From positions 506,001-570,000 of the forward strand of contig JAPFBL010000170.1 in NCBI GenBank assembly GCA_026182355.1: 64,000 bases of DNA. The letters are read 5' to 3'. The notes beneath the pieces were generated by a model. That model did not search any database. It was not told where the DNA came from and worked only from the letters and a program-made list of their open reading frames with translations. The DNA is from Hermatobates lingyangjiaoensis. Taxonomy: Eukaryota; Arthropoda; Insecta; Hemiptera; Hermatobatidae. Below are positions 44,559 to 54,009 of the stretch, in pieces (the first letter of the stretch is position 1; each line of letters starts with the position of its first letter). The position numbers and the translations under genes are program-made.

Positions 44559-44592
<34 letters not shown>

Positions 44593-45300
44593 TTGTGAAT
44601 TTTGGTACCAATCCTTCTTTTAGGCATATATTATGAAATACATAATAATAGTTGGCAGAAACTTGCTTCTTTATAAGTTTTTCTATCTGCCTAAATAAGG
44701 ATTTCTTTGTTCTATCTCAGCTATATAACAAACTTCCTACACAGTTAACAGTCAACATGTTTCAACTCTTTCATAGAGCCATCTTCATGGAGAGAATGAT
44801 TCTCAATTGCTTTTTCCTTTTATATAAGCAAAGTAGAGTCAATTAGAGGGATTAAGGTTGTTTATTCAAAGCTGGAGAGTGAGTGACCTAAGCGGTCGCT
44901 GTTATTACCTGGGCCGGGTCTATTTGACCTTGTGTTCCAAATAGTTATATAGTTTAGATAAAACAAAGAAATCCTTATCTAGAAAGATAGAGGAACTTAT
45001 AAAGAAGCAAGTTTCTGCCAACTATGGTTATGTTTTTAATATATATATATACTTTTTCGTTGGAAATACGATCCAAAACGGACAAATACAGTTCAATATA
45101 GACAAAAAAACATAGAGAAATCAAAAGAACACACTTACAGTCTCTAATTTTTGGTTTGAGCCGTCTTCAGGATAGATAAGAGAGGGAAACCAAGCGCACT
45201 GGTTCCCTTTTTTATCTCTCCTGAAGACGGTTCAAACCAAAAATTAGAGACTGTACGTGTGTTCTTTTGATTTCTCTATGTTTCTTTGTTTATATTGAAC

Positions 45301-45342
<42 letters not shown>

Positions 45343-46736
45343 GTATTTTGGGAGCAGACCTTCAATCAAACATGTTTTATTAAAAATTATGCCAATTTTA
45401 ACTTTTGTTCTTTTCCGAGTTAATTTTTCAAGTTTTCTCACTATGGATTTCCACCTTTCTGGTAAAAAAAAAAGTAATTCACCAAAAGATTTATTCTTGA
45501 CTTCCATTTTATTAACTAACAAGTTTTAACTATAACAAACAAATTAACCTTACATACAAATTACATACGACGTTTCGGTCAGCTCTGACCATCTTCAGGC
45601 ACTAATAACAATTCATAACAGAACTCAAATACAAAAATAAGAACTATCTAAATTATTAACACAATTATTAACATCCTAACAGAATAAGAAATATTTACAT
45701 GAATTGAGTGGGAGGTTATACAGGTTATAACGGTCCTCAGGGTTGCTATTAATTAAAAGTACTAACGAATTTGAAAATAATCAGGGATTGAACTTAATAT
45801 TATCCTACGTTCCTGCATGCAGTTTTAATATTCTTGAGAAGCTCGTGGTCTGGTTGTTCAGGTTCGGCTTCTTTTCTCTTATGCACAGCGCTTCCAGAAT
45901 GTGTAGCCTTCTCAGGTCATTTTCTTGAAAAAGTAATGTGATATTTTTATTCAATTCTTCCCTGGTTAGCTTGAGGCTATGGGTGCTCTGCGTATGTTCT
46001 TTCGGGGCACCTGCAGTCAGGTGCATTGTTAATCTCCTGGATAATCTCCTGGTTCTACAGCAACAACATTATCCAGGAGATTAACAATGCACCTGACTGC
46101 AGGTGCCCCGAAAGAACATACGCAGAGCACCCATAGCCTCAAGCTAACCAGGGAAGAATTGAATAAAAATATCACATTACTTTATCAAGAAAATGACCTG
46201 AGAAGGCTACACATTCTGGAAGCGCTGTGCATAAGAGAAAAGAAGCCGAACCTGAACAACCAGACCACGAGCTTCTCAAGAATATTAAAACTGCATGCAG
46301 GAACGTAGGATAATATTAAGTTCAATCCCTGATTATTTTCAAATTCGTTAGTACTTTTAATTAATAGCAACCCTGAGGACCGTTATAACCTGTATAACCT
46401 CCCACTCAATTCATGTAAATATTTCTTATTCTGTTAGGATGTTAATAATTGTGTTAATAATTTAGATAGTTCTTATTTTTGTATTTGAGTTCTGTTATGA
46501 ATTGTTATTAGTGCCTGAAGATGGTCAGAGCTGACCGAAACGTCGTATGTAATTTGTATGTAAGGTTAATTTGTTTGTTATAGTTAAAACTTGTTAGTTA
46601 ATAAAATGGAAGTCAAGAATAAATCTTTTGGTGAATTACTTTATTTTTTACCAGAAAGGTGGAAATCCATAGTGAGAAAACTTGAAAAATTAACTCGGAA
46701 AAGAACAAAAGTTAAAATTGGCATAATTTTTAATAA

Positions 46737-46787
<51 letters not shown>

Positions 46788-46796
46788 AATAAATAA

Positions 46797-46835
<39 letters not shown>

Positions 46836-46994
46836 ACATTGACATTAACAACACACAAAAATGAAACAAAAACTCACTACTATATTTCGATGGCTTCGTC
46901 ATCAGGAGAATAGAAACGAGTTGCTCCGCAGGCATACCACGACTTTTATGTCAATGGAGTTTATTTAGTTTGTGAAATCATTTCATTTAATTGA

Positions 46995-47032
<38 letters not shown>

Positions 47033-50000
47033 CTGTGAATGGAATTATAATAAGCATTTTGGATTACAATATAATTTTTTTCTAATTCAGAATTAAATTG
47101 CTACAAGTAGTAATTCGGTTTTACTTACTCTCAAGTTTTGTATTTTATAGGCTTCATATGAATTGTTGAATGTTTGAGAAAATTCATCTTGTCTTTTAGA
47201 GTATTCTAAGCTGTCATACTGGAACACAAAGAAAACAATATATCACATAAACAATATTATAAAGAACTCAACTTTATAAATATACTAGATTACCCGTGAC
47301 CCTTTGAGTCACTCAGAAATTATAACAATAGGTATTGAAATTAACTCACTGAGCATGATTGGCAGGGATAATTTTAATTGTTGTTTCTTGTTATTAAGGC
47401 ACGGAAACAGATTCTTATATGGCCCAAGCTTTTAATATAGTATTCTTAACATGGTTCAAGATATATACTCAGTAAGTATATTTAGCAAAATAAAAATCAT
47501 TTAAAAGTAAAAAAAAATCATGTAATTTATCATATAAATAAATAAAACATCAATTGAAGTTATATACAGAATGAAATATGCTTAAAACAAACAAAACTTA
47601 TAAATTGAAATATTCAGTTTATTTACCTAACATAAAATGACATTAATAAAAGGAATGTGTCTTTATAATATTACCTTAGAATATTTGTATGTTATCTGAC
47701 TGTTGTGTTCAAGTTTGTTTCCAAAATTATTCATTTTTAACCTCGAATGTAGTAGTTTATTATATATTTGTTACATTTATTTATAATACATTTGCAGTAC
47801 TGTCATCAGCGAGCACGCAAGCCTCTGGGCTACTCTTGCTTCATGCCTTTATTTTATTACCAGTGTTTATATTTCACAAATTTTAAATTAAATTTTTTTT
47901 GTTACATTTATTTATAATACATTTGCAGTACTGTCATCAGCGAGCACGCAAGCCTCTGGGCTACTCTTGCTTCATGCCTTTATTTTATTACCAGTGTTTA
48001 TATTTCACAAATTTTAAATTAAATTTTTTTTGTTACATTTATTTATAATACATTTGCAGTACTGTCATCAGCGAGCACGCAAGCCTCTGGTGCTCCATGC
48101 CTTTATTTTATTACCAGTGTTTATATTTCGAAAATTTTAAATTAATTTTTTTTTGTTACATTTATATATAATACATTTGCACTACTGTCATCGGCGAGCA
48201 CGCAAGACACTTGCTACCCTGGCTCCAATTTTGGGAATATTGTGATAATTTTCTTTTATTTAATATTATTCAGGTAATAAATAATTTATATTTAATTTCA
48301 AGTCTCTATCTCCACGGGAAATGGGTGAACAAATAAACAGACACGAACTTTATATATAGAGATAAATGTAAATAAAATAAATATAAAATATATAATGGTA
48401 AACGAAACTTTTTGATCTTAAATTATTTGTTTTTTACATTAAACAGTAAACGTTTCAATTCAGTAAAATTAATTTAAAATTAAGGCCTTATATTTTTGTT
48501 TTAGCTAACTCAATAATACATTAAGTAAGGAATTGATTGTTAGTTGGTACATGTGTTATTTTCTTTTAATTTGCATTGCTTTTTTTTTTATAAAATGAAC
48601 TATGTTTTGTTTCTATTTTAATTTCTCATAATATAAATATTTATTAAATTATTTTGACTTAAACAATATAATTTAGTTTCTCAAACAAATGAAATCATCG
48701 TCGCATTACAACCATACATGTGGCACTACTTAGGCCACAAACTTTCAAGAAATACAGTTGACAGTCTAGATATGACCTTAAAATGGTGCTGAACTATATT
48801 TCTGATTGTATAACTTTTTGTGAATTCTCAAGTGAAAAGATTGTATAAACAATGCAATTATAATTCAAAACTTATATTATAATTTAAAATCAAAGCACTT
48901 ACGATGTCCTCCAGATGTTCAATATGGTCTGCGAGTTCATAAAAATTTGCATAGAGATTCTGGTTGTTGGAACTGTCCTGAAAAAAAAACAAAATATTTT
49001 AAATGTTCAATAGAAAAATATATTACAAAGGATTAGATATTAAGTATTGATTGTAATTAGACACCAGTGCCTTTTGAAACTTGTGGTATTGCCTTTTATT
49101 CTTAGAAAGATTTTTTTTTCAAAAAAAAGAAAAAGATATGATCATTTCATCACTGGAAGTATAGTATTATAAACAAAAGTACAACAGAATTTTGTATACA
49201 ATTTTAAACTTCTTGTATGAAAATACAAGTAGTTTTCCTTATTCCAATTTTTTTACTTTTGTATTTGAAGATAAAACCTGTTTTGACCGCCGTGTTCCTT
49301 AGCCTTCCGGCCATTACACCAGAATTTGAAGATAAAACCAAAATGTCGGATCTGAAAGTCGTTTTCAACTTTAAAATTTTATAAAAACCAATTTTTTTTG
49401 ATAGGGTAGTGCCCATTGTTGTTCTCCCTTCTTCTGAAGATGGTATTTACTAAAATTTAAAAAGAAATAAGTCTTTGTTTTATTTTTTGCTTTTTACGGC
49501 ATAATATCAAATAATGATTATTCGTTTTCAACACAAAAGTATCAAAAGACTCATTCGGGAGTCATTATCTGACTCTTAGGTGGTCCAGTTCTACTCCTGA
49601 TGAGGACGAAAGTTGAAATGTACAAGTGATTTGTGGCAGTTTATTCTATGCGTTCTTTCTGCGTAATTTGGCTAGTTTCTTTTTTGTTTATGCGTAAATT
49701 TAATTTTGATAAATTTAATTATTTATTTTATGATAATTTCCAAAAAAATAAATAGGTGAAATAAATATGATCATATAAACAGCATTAAGAAAGAATAAAC
49801 CGAAGAACCACACTCGATACAATTCTAATTCTTGCTACAACCGTGGTCAGGACTTTTTTTCCTGATGATGGCGGAGACCGAGACCAACTGGATCGGATGA
49901 TTACCAACTGTCTATTCTCCTGTGTGTTTAGTCTTGCTAGAGAAAGTACGAAATACGTACTTACTAATACATACTTACTATATTACTATATTACTAATAC

Positions 50001-50665
50001 GTACGTACTTAATAAACTCGTATATTAGAAAGTGTGAATGTAATTCTATTCTGAGTCACAGATAAATAAAAATAAATAAAACCTAAATGTTTTATTTTTG
50101 CATATAATAACTCAAACAAATGAATTCCAACTTTTCACAAGTCTCATTTCATCATTTTCTTTAAGAAGTGATTTAAAACTTTTATGCTAAATAACTCAAA
50201 GTTCATTGGGTTTTGGATAATATGATATAAGTCTTTTTCGATTATTTTTTTCCTTTTTTTCTTTTTCAAATCATATGTTTGAAGATGATCTCTATTAAGC
50301 TTTGTGTGTTTTTCTTTTGTGTTTTTTTTTTACTTCGACAAATTTATGTCGTTCTCATGAACCTATCAACTTTGATGATTTGCTCAATGGTTGGCTTCCT
50401 TGTGTTACGTAATGATCCTAGTCTCCTTTCATGTATTCTATTTCAAAAGTAACCCCCCTCTCTCAAACCCCACCCATGTCTAGCCTGTTACCCCCCCCCC
50501 CCCATCTCTCAAAATCAATCTCATATTGGCTGATCTCTGTCAATAAATCCTGCGATAAATTCGATGAGTGAGAACTGACTCCAAAGTTAAGTAATAATTA
50601 TCAAAGTTACATTAAAGTAATTTAGAAAAATGAAAAATTACACTTATTGCCTGTTTTGTGGGTCA

Positions 50666-50745
<80 letters not shown>

Positions 50746-52217
50746 CCTTTAAAAACTAAAAGAAACACGAATAAACGCTAGATAGTAGGACTCAGTTTTA
50801 ATATTTCGACCTTTTAACAGTCGTTCTCAGGAAAGGAAGTATGACGAAGGGAAACTAATAGGTAGAAAAATATCTGTATATGTCGTTGTCCTTTTCACAA
50901 CAAAACAACGAAATGAAACATTTTATATTAGCTGCAAGCATAAATTTGTATTGGTAACATAAAATTCCAAAATATCTTCTATTCTATATTCCTTGTCTTT
51001 TCTAAAAAGGTATTATACAGTAACTTAAATATAGATAAAACTTTATTTGAATCAATTAGTATATATATATTATAGAAGAGTTTACTTAAGAAAAAAAAAG
51101 AAAAGGATCAGTGAAGAAGAAACTTCTTCCTCTCCTCCTTTTTCTTTTTAATTCGTTCTTCAACTATTTTTGTATACATATATATATACAAATTGAAACA
51201 AAATTAAAGTTTATCAGGACTCGGTCAGTTCTTCAGGCTCAATCTCTTATTGCAAATGTTTGACTTTTTATTTAAAATCTTTTTCATAGGTAAAAGTATA
51301 AAATGTTTAATAAGGTTTTAAATAAAAAAAACCGAAACATTAGCAAAGAGAGTTTAATTTTGAACCTGAAGAACTAACTGAGTCCTGATAACTATAGTTT
51401 TTCTGTTTCAAAATTTTATATTTCTACCTATGAAAAAAGTTTTAAATAAAAAACCGAAACTTTGGTAAAAAGAGTTTAATTTGATTCTGAAAAACTGACC
51501 GAGTCCTGATAAACTTTAATTTTGTATATATATATATAACAGATTCAATAATATATCGACCGTTAGATAGAATAGGTGTCTTCTCTAATCGCGTTTCGGT
51601 CAATTTTCCAGGATAAAAAATCAAACTCTCGTTGCCAACGTTTCGGTTTTATTTAAAAACTTTTTTCATAGGCAGAAGTAAGAATTTTTTAACTAAGAAA
51701 ATAAAATTTACATTATTTAAAGGAACAACAATGTAAATTTTATTTTCTTAGTTAAAAAATTCTTACTTCTGCCTAGGAAAAAGGTTTTAAATAAAACTGA
51801 AACGTTGGCAACGAGAGTTTGATTTTTTATCCTGGAAAATTGACCGAACCCTGATTAGAGAAGACACCTATATATATAAAAAGATTTCACATAAACACGT
51901 GAAATAACAATCAATGATCAAACCACAATAAGAAATGGGAAAACAAGACTAAGATCTTTCAACCGTAACAAGCGGTCTTCGTCAGAGTTAAAAACCAACA
52001 GTTGGGTTTTTGACTCTGACGAAGACCGCTTGTTACGGTTGAAAGATCTTAGTCTTGTTTTCCCATTTCTTATTGTGGTTTGATCATTGATACCTATATA
52101 TATATATATATTAATCATATGATATTTGAAATGTTGCTCTACCTGGGCTTGTATTGTTCCTATAGCAATGCCACATAGGAGAGAGCAGACGACGGTAGCG
52201 AAAGCAACAGGTTTCAT
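34242..52217 (-). CDS. Gene 2: small secreted coiled-coil protein, paralogue of gene 1
   Basis: Seven exons join to 225 residues: 52143-52217, 48903-48977, 47129-47218, 43088-43168, 41393-41485, 37206-37322 and 34242-34388. Every intron is GT-AG and phase 0. The start ATG opens a signal peptide (Met-Lys-Pro-Val-Ala, a hydrophobic core with two Cys, Ile-Gln-Ala). Exons 2-5 are helical with 3-4 hydrophobic spacing. Exon 6 has three Cys and exon 7 begins Ser-Cys. Exon number, order and sizes parallel gene 1 (30/30, 28/27 and 31/31 codons for exons 3-5). I infer an extracellular, probably oligomeric protein. Its function is not identifiable from sequence. Confidence 0.75.
34500..34690. repeat. 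Inverted pair, family D (variant hammerheads)
   Basis: Arms with TAAACCGTCTTACCTCGTAC and its complement. The + arm has TTGAAGA, T, AGGTGACACC, CGAAACCGGTCC; the minus arm has TTGAAGA and TAAA for GAAA. Core base C3 is T in both. The same family occurs at 60730 and, more decayed, at about 44060-44140. Confidence 0.68.
34746..34905 (-). mobile_element. tRNA-derived SINE fragment
   Basis: Minus-strand similarity to the SINE at 40834-41155: the A-box end (AACTACTGAGCTAACCTGGCC as written on +, shortened here to its core GAGCTAACCTGG) and GGACGACGT are recognisable. The 3' tail is absent. Confidence 0.65.
34910..35990. other. Gene 2 intron 6, unclassified DNA
   Basis: No supported gene. A local GCGCACTGCAGTGCGC palindrome lies near 35227. 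Otherwise AT-rich and featureless. Confidence 0.5.
36056..36086 (-). ncRNA. Hammerhead ribozyme, family E, stem III mutated
   Basis: Minus-strand CTGAGGA, A, GAACAC-TAC-GTGTTC, GAAA intact, but CGCC replaces the palindromic CGCG of the partner. Confidence 0.6.
36137..36169 (+). ncRNA. Hammerhead ribozyme core, family E
   Basis: CTGAGGA, linker A, perfect 6-bp stem II GAACAC-TAC-GTGTTC, GAAA, stem III ACGCGT, cleavage-site T. Confidence 0.76.
36650..37080 (+). repeat. Dispersed repeat, copy 2
   Basis: Diverged copy of 4250-4720 in the same orientation. Ends in the same poly-T and GACTTAT...TCAAT...AAAGCTTGTGAG block. Unknown class. Confidence 0.55.
37206..37322 (-). CDS. Gene 2 exon 6 (Cys-bearing)
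   Basis: 39 codons between acceptor GTTATTTTCAG and donor GTAAGA. Contains Val-Phe-Cys-Arg and two more Cys (Glu-Cys-Phe, Asp-Cys-Leu), parallel to gene 1 exon 6. Confidence 0.8.
37430..37650. repeat. Inverted pair of PLE terminal fragments, family B
   Basis: Arms carry AAACACGTGAAATAACAATC, CCACAATAAGAAAATGGGAA and complements around a short centre near 37550. The right arm ends at (TA)n from 37648. Confidence 0.82.
37500..37534 (-). ncRNA. Hammerhead ribozyme core, family B
   Basis: Minus-strand CTGACGA, A, GACTGC-TTGTTA-CAGTT, GAAA, stem III AGATCT, cleavage-site T. The + partner at 37569-37603 has CTGACAA (G8 lost). Confidence 0.7.
37679..37805 (-). pseudogene. PLE ORF N-terminal stub ending at (TA)n
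   Basis: Minus-strand frame with a Lys/Leu/Glu helix, AVNFNVTCLKEDLLPIYTN, then TA repeats. Same end point as the stubs at 26033, 38098, 44594 and 45340, although the sequence is diverged. Confidence 0.7.
38324..38353 (-). ncRNA. Hammerhead ribozyme core, family F
   Basis: Minus-strand CTGAAGA, T, GGTC-AAATCT-GACC, GAAA, stem III ACGT, cleavage-site C. Confidence 0.76.
38462..38491 (+). ncRNA. Hammerhead ribozyme core, family F
   Basis: Identical core to 38324-38353 in the other arm. Confidence 0.76.
39690..39930. repeat. Inverted pair, family C, decayed hammerheads
   Basis: Arms with TAGATGAAGAAACATAGATA and its complement. The minus core (39727-39751) has CTGAAGA but AAAA for GAAA; the + core (39846-39852 onward) has lost stem II. 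A solo decayed right arm lies at 38925-39030. Confidence 0.7.
39990..40215. repeat. Inverted-repeat element of uncertain type
   Basis: AGAAGAATGAAGAAGAAGGA and GGGCGTGACC blocks recur inverted within the segment. Flanked by family B-like CACGTGAAAT. No core ribozyme is recognisable. Confidence 0.5.
40340..40585 (-). mobile_element. tRNA-derived SINE, truncated
   Basis: Minus-strand copy of the SINE family at 40834-41155, with B-box region GGGTTCAATATCC-like, the A-box TTAGCTCAGTGG and the body GGGACGACGT and AACGAGTACCT. The AACCT tail is missing. Confidence 0.75.
40834..41155 (+). mobile_element. tRNA-derived SINE, complete, with 10-bp target duplication
   Basis: The head is tRNA-like: A box TAGCTCAGTGG at about 40848 and B-box-like GGGATCAATCC at about 40890. 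The body has GGGAGGTGAATAAATC and GACGTTAAACCGTCGG. The 3' tail is related to the LINE end at 54860-54957 and finishes in AACCTAACC. Flanked by TATATAATCC at 40824-40833 and 41156-41165. It should be transcribed by Pol III and mobilised by the LINE that shares its tail (inference). Confidence 0.86.
41393..41485 (-). CDS. Gene 2 exon 5 (helical)
   Basis: 31 codons between acceptor GTTTCGTCACAG and donor GTAAAG. Glu/Asp/Gln-rich amphipathic helix. Same length as gene 1 exon 5. Confidence 0.8.
41490..43085. other. Gene 2 intron 4, dispersed repeats but no gene
   Basis: 41630-42020 shares short blocks with 25060-25230 (AAGCAGAATAGGTTGAT, GCTTTCACAA...TACATCAAC), a diverged dispersed repeat. There is a poly-G run at 42306-42320. 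G-rich mirrored blocks near 42415-42480 and 42665-42725 may be ends of an old element, which I could not classify. Confidence 0.45.
43088..43168 (-). CDS. Gene 2 exon 4 (helical)
   Basis: 27 codons between acceptor GTGTTTCAG and donor GTCAGT. Leu/Glu/Lys-rich. Confidence 0.8.
43170..44590. other. Gene 2 intron 3, mostly featureless
   Basis: AT-rich. 43985-44160 contains a decayed member of family D (CATCTTCCAAAGC-GAAACCGGTC and ACCACAGAGGT). Nothing else is supported. Confidence 0.45.
44594..45040. repeat. Inverted PLE junction fragments, same family as the 9.4-11.6 kb PLE
   Basis: Left arm (minus strand, 44960 to 44594): 3' tail, variant hammerhead at 44788-44754 (ATGAAGA, T, GGCTCT..AGAGTT, GAAA, ACATGT, T; core C3 is A), then ORF N-terminus ending CLKEGLVPKFTN at (TA)n. 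The right arm (+, 44945-45040) has the matching N-terminal helix ending at (TA)n. The tail (44870-44960) matches 11560-11640 inverted. Confidence 0.75.
45060..45305. repeat. Inverted pair of PLE terminal fragments, family C, decayed cores
   Basis: Closely related to 33184-33441 but with a shorter centre. Both hammerheads have CTGAAGA but ACCAAAA in place of ACCGAAA, the same G12-to-A change in both arms. Confidence 0.8.
45569..45598 (-). ncRNA. Hammerhead ribozyme core, family F
   Basis: Minus-strand CTGAAGA, T, GGTC-AGAGCT-GACC, GAAA, ACGT, cleavage-site C. Confidence 0.77.
46515..46544 (+). ncRNA. Hammerhead ribozyme core, family F
   Basis: Identical core in the opposite arm of the palindrome. 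Confidence 0.77.
46881..46905 (-). ncRNA. Hammerhead ribozyme-like core with minimal stem II
   Basis: Minus-strand CTGATGA, C, GA-AGCCA-TC, GAAA, ATAT, A. Stem II is only two pairs. (TA)n lies within 55 bp. Confidence 0.5.
47129..47218 (-). CDS. Gene 2 exon 3 (helical)
   Basis: 30 codons between acceptor CTTTGTGTTCCAG and donor GTAAGT. Tyr/Phe/Gln/Asn-rich. Same length as gene 1 exon 3. Confidence 0.8.
47768..48240. repeat. 131-bp tandem repeat, 4 copies, in gene 2 intron 2
   Basis: Units start near 47770, 47901, 48032 and 48155 with GTTACATTTAT, and include TACTGTCATCAGCGAGCACG. The last two units carry deletions and more changes. Confidence 0.92.
48903..48977 (-). CDS. Gene 2 exon 2 (helical)
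   Basis: 25 codons between acceptor GTTTTTTTTCAG and donor GTAAGT. Phe12, Leu15, Ile19 and Leu22 are 3-4 spaced. Confidence 0.8.
49597..49622 (+). ncRNA. Hammerhead ribozyme core
   Basis: CTGATGA, linker G, stem II GAC-GAAA-GTT, GAAA, stem III ATGT, cleavage-site A. No inverted partner is clear. Confidence 0.58.
50660..50745. repeat. (TA)n followed by (GT)n microsatellite
   Basis: About 20 TA dinucleotides and then about 16 GT dinucleotides. A decayed hammerhead (CTGAGAA...GTC-GAAA-TAT-T, minus, 50800-50830) lies beyond it. Confidence 0.92.
51060..51530. repeat. Decayed PLE-tail fragments, family G
   Basis: Three related segments with TTTTAAATAAAAA(A)CCGAAAC, an AGAGTTTAATTT block and GAACTGACCGAGTCCTGATA. 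The GGTTTT..AAAACC stem, GAAA and ACGT/ACAT are hammerhead-like but the CTGANGA box is mutated. Relatives lie at 23100-23290, 40650-40760, 51560-51860 and 52800-52910. Confidence 0.55.
51560..51870. repeat. Inverted pair, family G
   Basis: The arms meet around 51715 (ATTTTATTTTCTTAGTTAAA and complement) and carry CCAACGTTTCGGT / ACTGAAACGTTGG. The outer ends share ATAGGTGTCTTCTCTAATC and complement. Confidence 0.75.
51951..51985 (-). ncRNA. Hammerhead ribozyme core, family B
   Basis: Minus-strand CTGACGA, A, GACCG-CTTGTTA-CGGTT, GAAA, stem III AGATCT, cleavage-site T. Confidence 0.76.
52016..52050 (+). ncRNA. Hammerhead ribozyme core, family B
   Basis: Same core in the + arm. Stem I GACT/AGTC gives four contiguous pairs next to the core. 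Confidence 0.78.
52143..52217 (-). CDS. Gene 2 exon 1 (signal peptide)
   Basis: ATG at 52217-52215, 25 codons, donor GTAGAG. Hydrophobic core with Val-Val-Cys-Ser-Leu-Leu-Cys-Gly, ending Ile-Gln-Ala-Gln. Confidence 0.82.
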
Positions 52218-52219
52218 GA

Positions 52220-52790
52220 TGACTGGGAATTAACCAAAAGAATGGTGTCAACAATATAACTTGTGAATCGATGAGATTTTTATTGACTATTCTTCGATGG
52301 GTAAGGCACTCGGAGAAAGATGATTGTCATATTGACAATGAACAATGCTTGTCAAGTCGTTAAGACGTTAACTTTTTTTTTTCATTTAACAACCCATTCA
52401 ATGAACAATCCGCCGTTATTTCTTAATACAAAGGGATATTTTAATGAAAAGCATTGTATCAACGTCTTATAAACTTGAATATTTTTTCTTAATTCAATTA
52501 AAATGTTTGAATATAATAATTTTTTTTTTAATTCTGGCGAAAGTGCATTTCCTTAAGGAAAACTACAGAAATGTTTATTTGTATGAATCAGAAATAAACA
52601 AAGAAAATAAAAGGTTTCATATTACCCACAAATATATATGTATGTATACAAACAAATACAGTAAAATAGTTTTTGTTACGTAATGTTTGTAAAAAATTTG
52701 ACAGAGTGTCACGTGTTCATTCAAACTAGACAGTTTTTAAAATCCACAGACTATTTGTCTTTGTAAAATAATCTCTAATGTAATACTTAG
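52220..52790. other. Region upstream of gene 2, no clear element
   Basis: AT-rich. It should include the gene 2 promoter, but I cannot point to a convincing TATA box or initiator. Confidence 0.4.
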
Positions 52791-53240
52791 TTTTTCACTT
52801 TTAAAAATTGTATACTTCTGCCTATTGAAAAGATTTTAAATAAAAACCCGAAACGTTGGCAATGAGCACTCAATTTGAACCTGAAGAACTGACCGAGACC
52901 TTATAAACTTTTAATTTGTTTCTATTTCACACTTTATATTTATATATAGCAAGATTTTACAATAAATACCTGAAATAAAAATTAACGTCTAAATCACAGG
53001 AAGCAGAAAAATTACTAAGATCTTTCAACCAAAAACCAGAATAATCTTTGTTATATTTCTGGTTTATTAGTGTGGTTTGGACGTAGATATGTATACATTT
53101 ATATAACAACATTTCACATAAACACGTGAAATAATAATGAATGATCAAACCACAATATGAAATGGGAAAACAAGACTAAGATTTTTCAACAATAACAAGC
53201 GGTCTTCGTCAGACGGTCAGAGTCAAAAACTCAACTGACT

Positions 53241-53275
53241 CTGACGAAGACCGCTTCTTATTGTTGAAAGATCTT
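53241..53275 (+). ncRNA. Hammerhead ribozyme core, family B
   Basis: CTGACGA, A, GACCGCTTCTTATTGTT (imperfect stem II), GAAA, AGATCT, T. Confidence 0.62.
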
Positions 53276-53307
53276 AGTCTTGTTTTCCCATTTCATATTG
53301 TGGTTTG

Positions 53308-53364
<57 letters not shown>

Positions 53365-53434
53365 AAGATTTCACATAAACACGTGAAATAACAATGAATG
53401 ATCAAACCACAATATGAAATGGGAAAACAAGACT

Positions 53435-53469
53435 AAGATCTTTCAACAATAAGAAGCGGTCTTCGTCAG
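53435..53469 (-). ncRNA. Hammerhead ribozyme core, family B
   Basis: Minus-strand CTGACGA, A, GACCGCTTCTTATTGTT, GAAA, AGATCT, T; same imperfect stem II as 53241-53275. Confidence 0.62.
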
Positions 53470-53824
53470 AGTCAGTTGAGTTTTTGACTCTGACCGTCTG
53501 ACGAAGACCGCTTGAAAGATTCTAGTCTTTTCCCCCCATTTCATATTGTGGTTTGATCATATATATATATATATATATATATATTTCTGTATGGACTGCT
53601 GGGCCATAAAGTCTAAAATTCGTATATTTCGGGAGTAAATCCCTCTGTGATTTGCACAAGGAACTCTACACTGGGTAACCAACCATTCCCTGTATATAAC
53701 CTTTCCTTGACAACCAACCGTTCCCAGTTTTCACGAAATTAGGAAGTTAGAATGTGTTTAGTGTTTATATAATTATGAATGTTTTCGAGTTATGTTTAGT
53801 TATGATTTTGTTCAACTTTATTTC

Positions 53825-53985
53825 TTGAAAATGGTCAGTGAAGACTGAAACATGTCGGGCTATTAAAATAAAAATGTTGGACAACTTATCTATCTTGTAC
53901 CACAAACATGGAGAAAGTGCAATTAGAGAAATTGAGAGACTCAGTAGAAAAGTGGTAAAATTAAAAATAGGCATAGAATTTAACA
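53825..53985 (+). pseudogene. Decayed hammerhead plus PLE ORF N-terminal stub
   Basis: TTGAAAA, T, GGTC-AGTGAA-GACT, GAAA, ACATGT, C (two core changes), then a frame with LSILYHKHGESAIREIERL and KIGIEFNN ending at (TA)n. Parallel to the family F arms. Confidence 0.65.
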
Positions 53986-54009
53986 ATATATATATATATA
54001 TATATATAT

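Larger units (their letters stand above)
45304..46775. repeat. 1.4-kb near-perfect palindrome of PLE 3'/5' junctions, family F
   Basis: Arms of about 700 bp meet at 46054-46063, with ATTATCCAGGAGATTAACAA and its complement around the centre. From the centre outward each arm has the C-terminal GIY-YIG region (MHLTAGAPKEHTQSTHS..., about 73 codons), a 3' UTR, a hammerhead, then the ORF N-terminus (ERWKSIVRKLEKL). The left arm ends CLIEGLLPKYTN at (TA)n, the right arm ends FNKT at (TA)n. Confidence 0.9.
51875..52095. repeat. Inverted pair of PLE terminal fragments, family B
   Basis: Near-perfect arms from AAAGATTTCACATAAACACG to the centre near 52000 and back, with intact ribozymes in both arms. 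It lies in intron 1 of gene 2, about 50 bp from exon 1, and the right arm ends at (TA)n. Confidence 0.88.
53100..53570. repeat. Two adjacent inverted pairs, family B, separated by (TA)n
   Basis: Hairpins 53105-53312 and 53364-53560 carry the same arms (AAACACGTGAAATAA..., CCACAATATGAAATGGGAAA). The first right-arm and second left-arm ribozymes are intact; the other two have a mutated stem III (53179-53212) or a truncated stem II (53498-53520). Confidence 0.82.
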
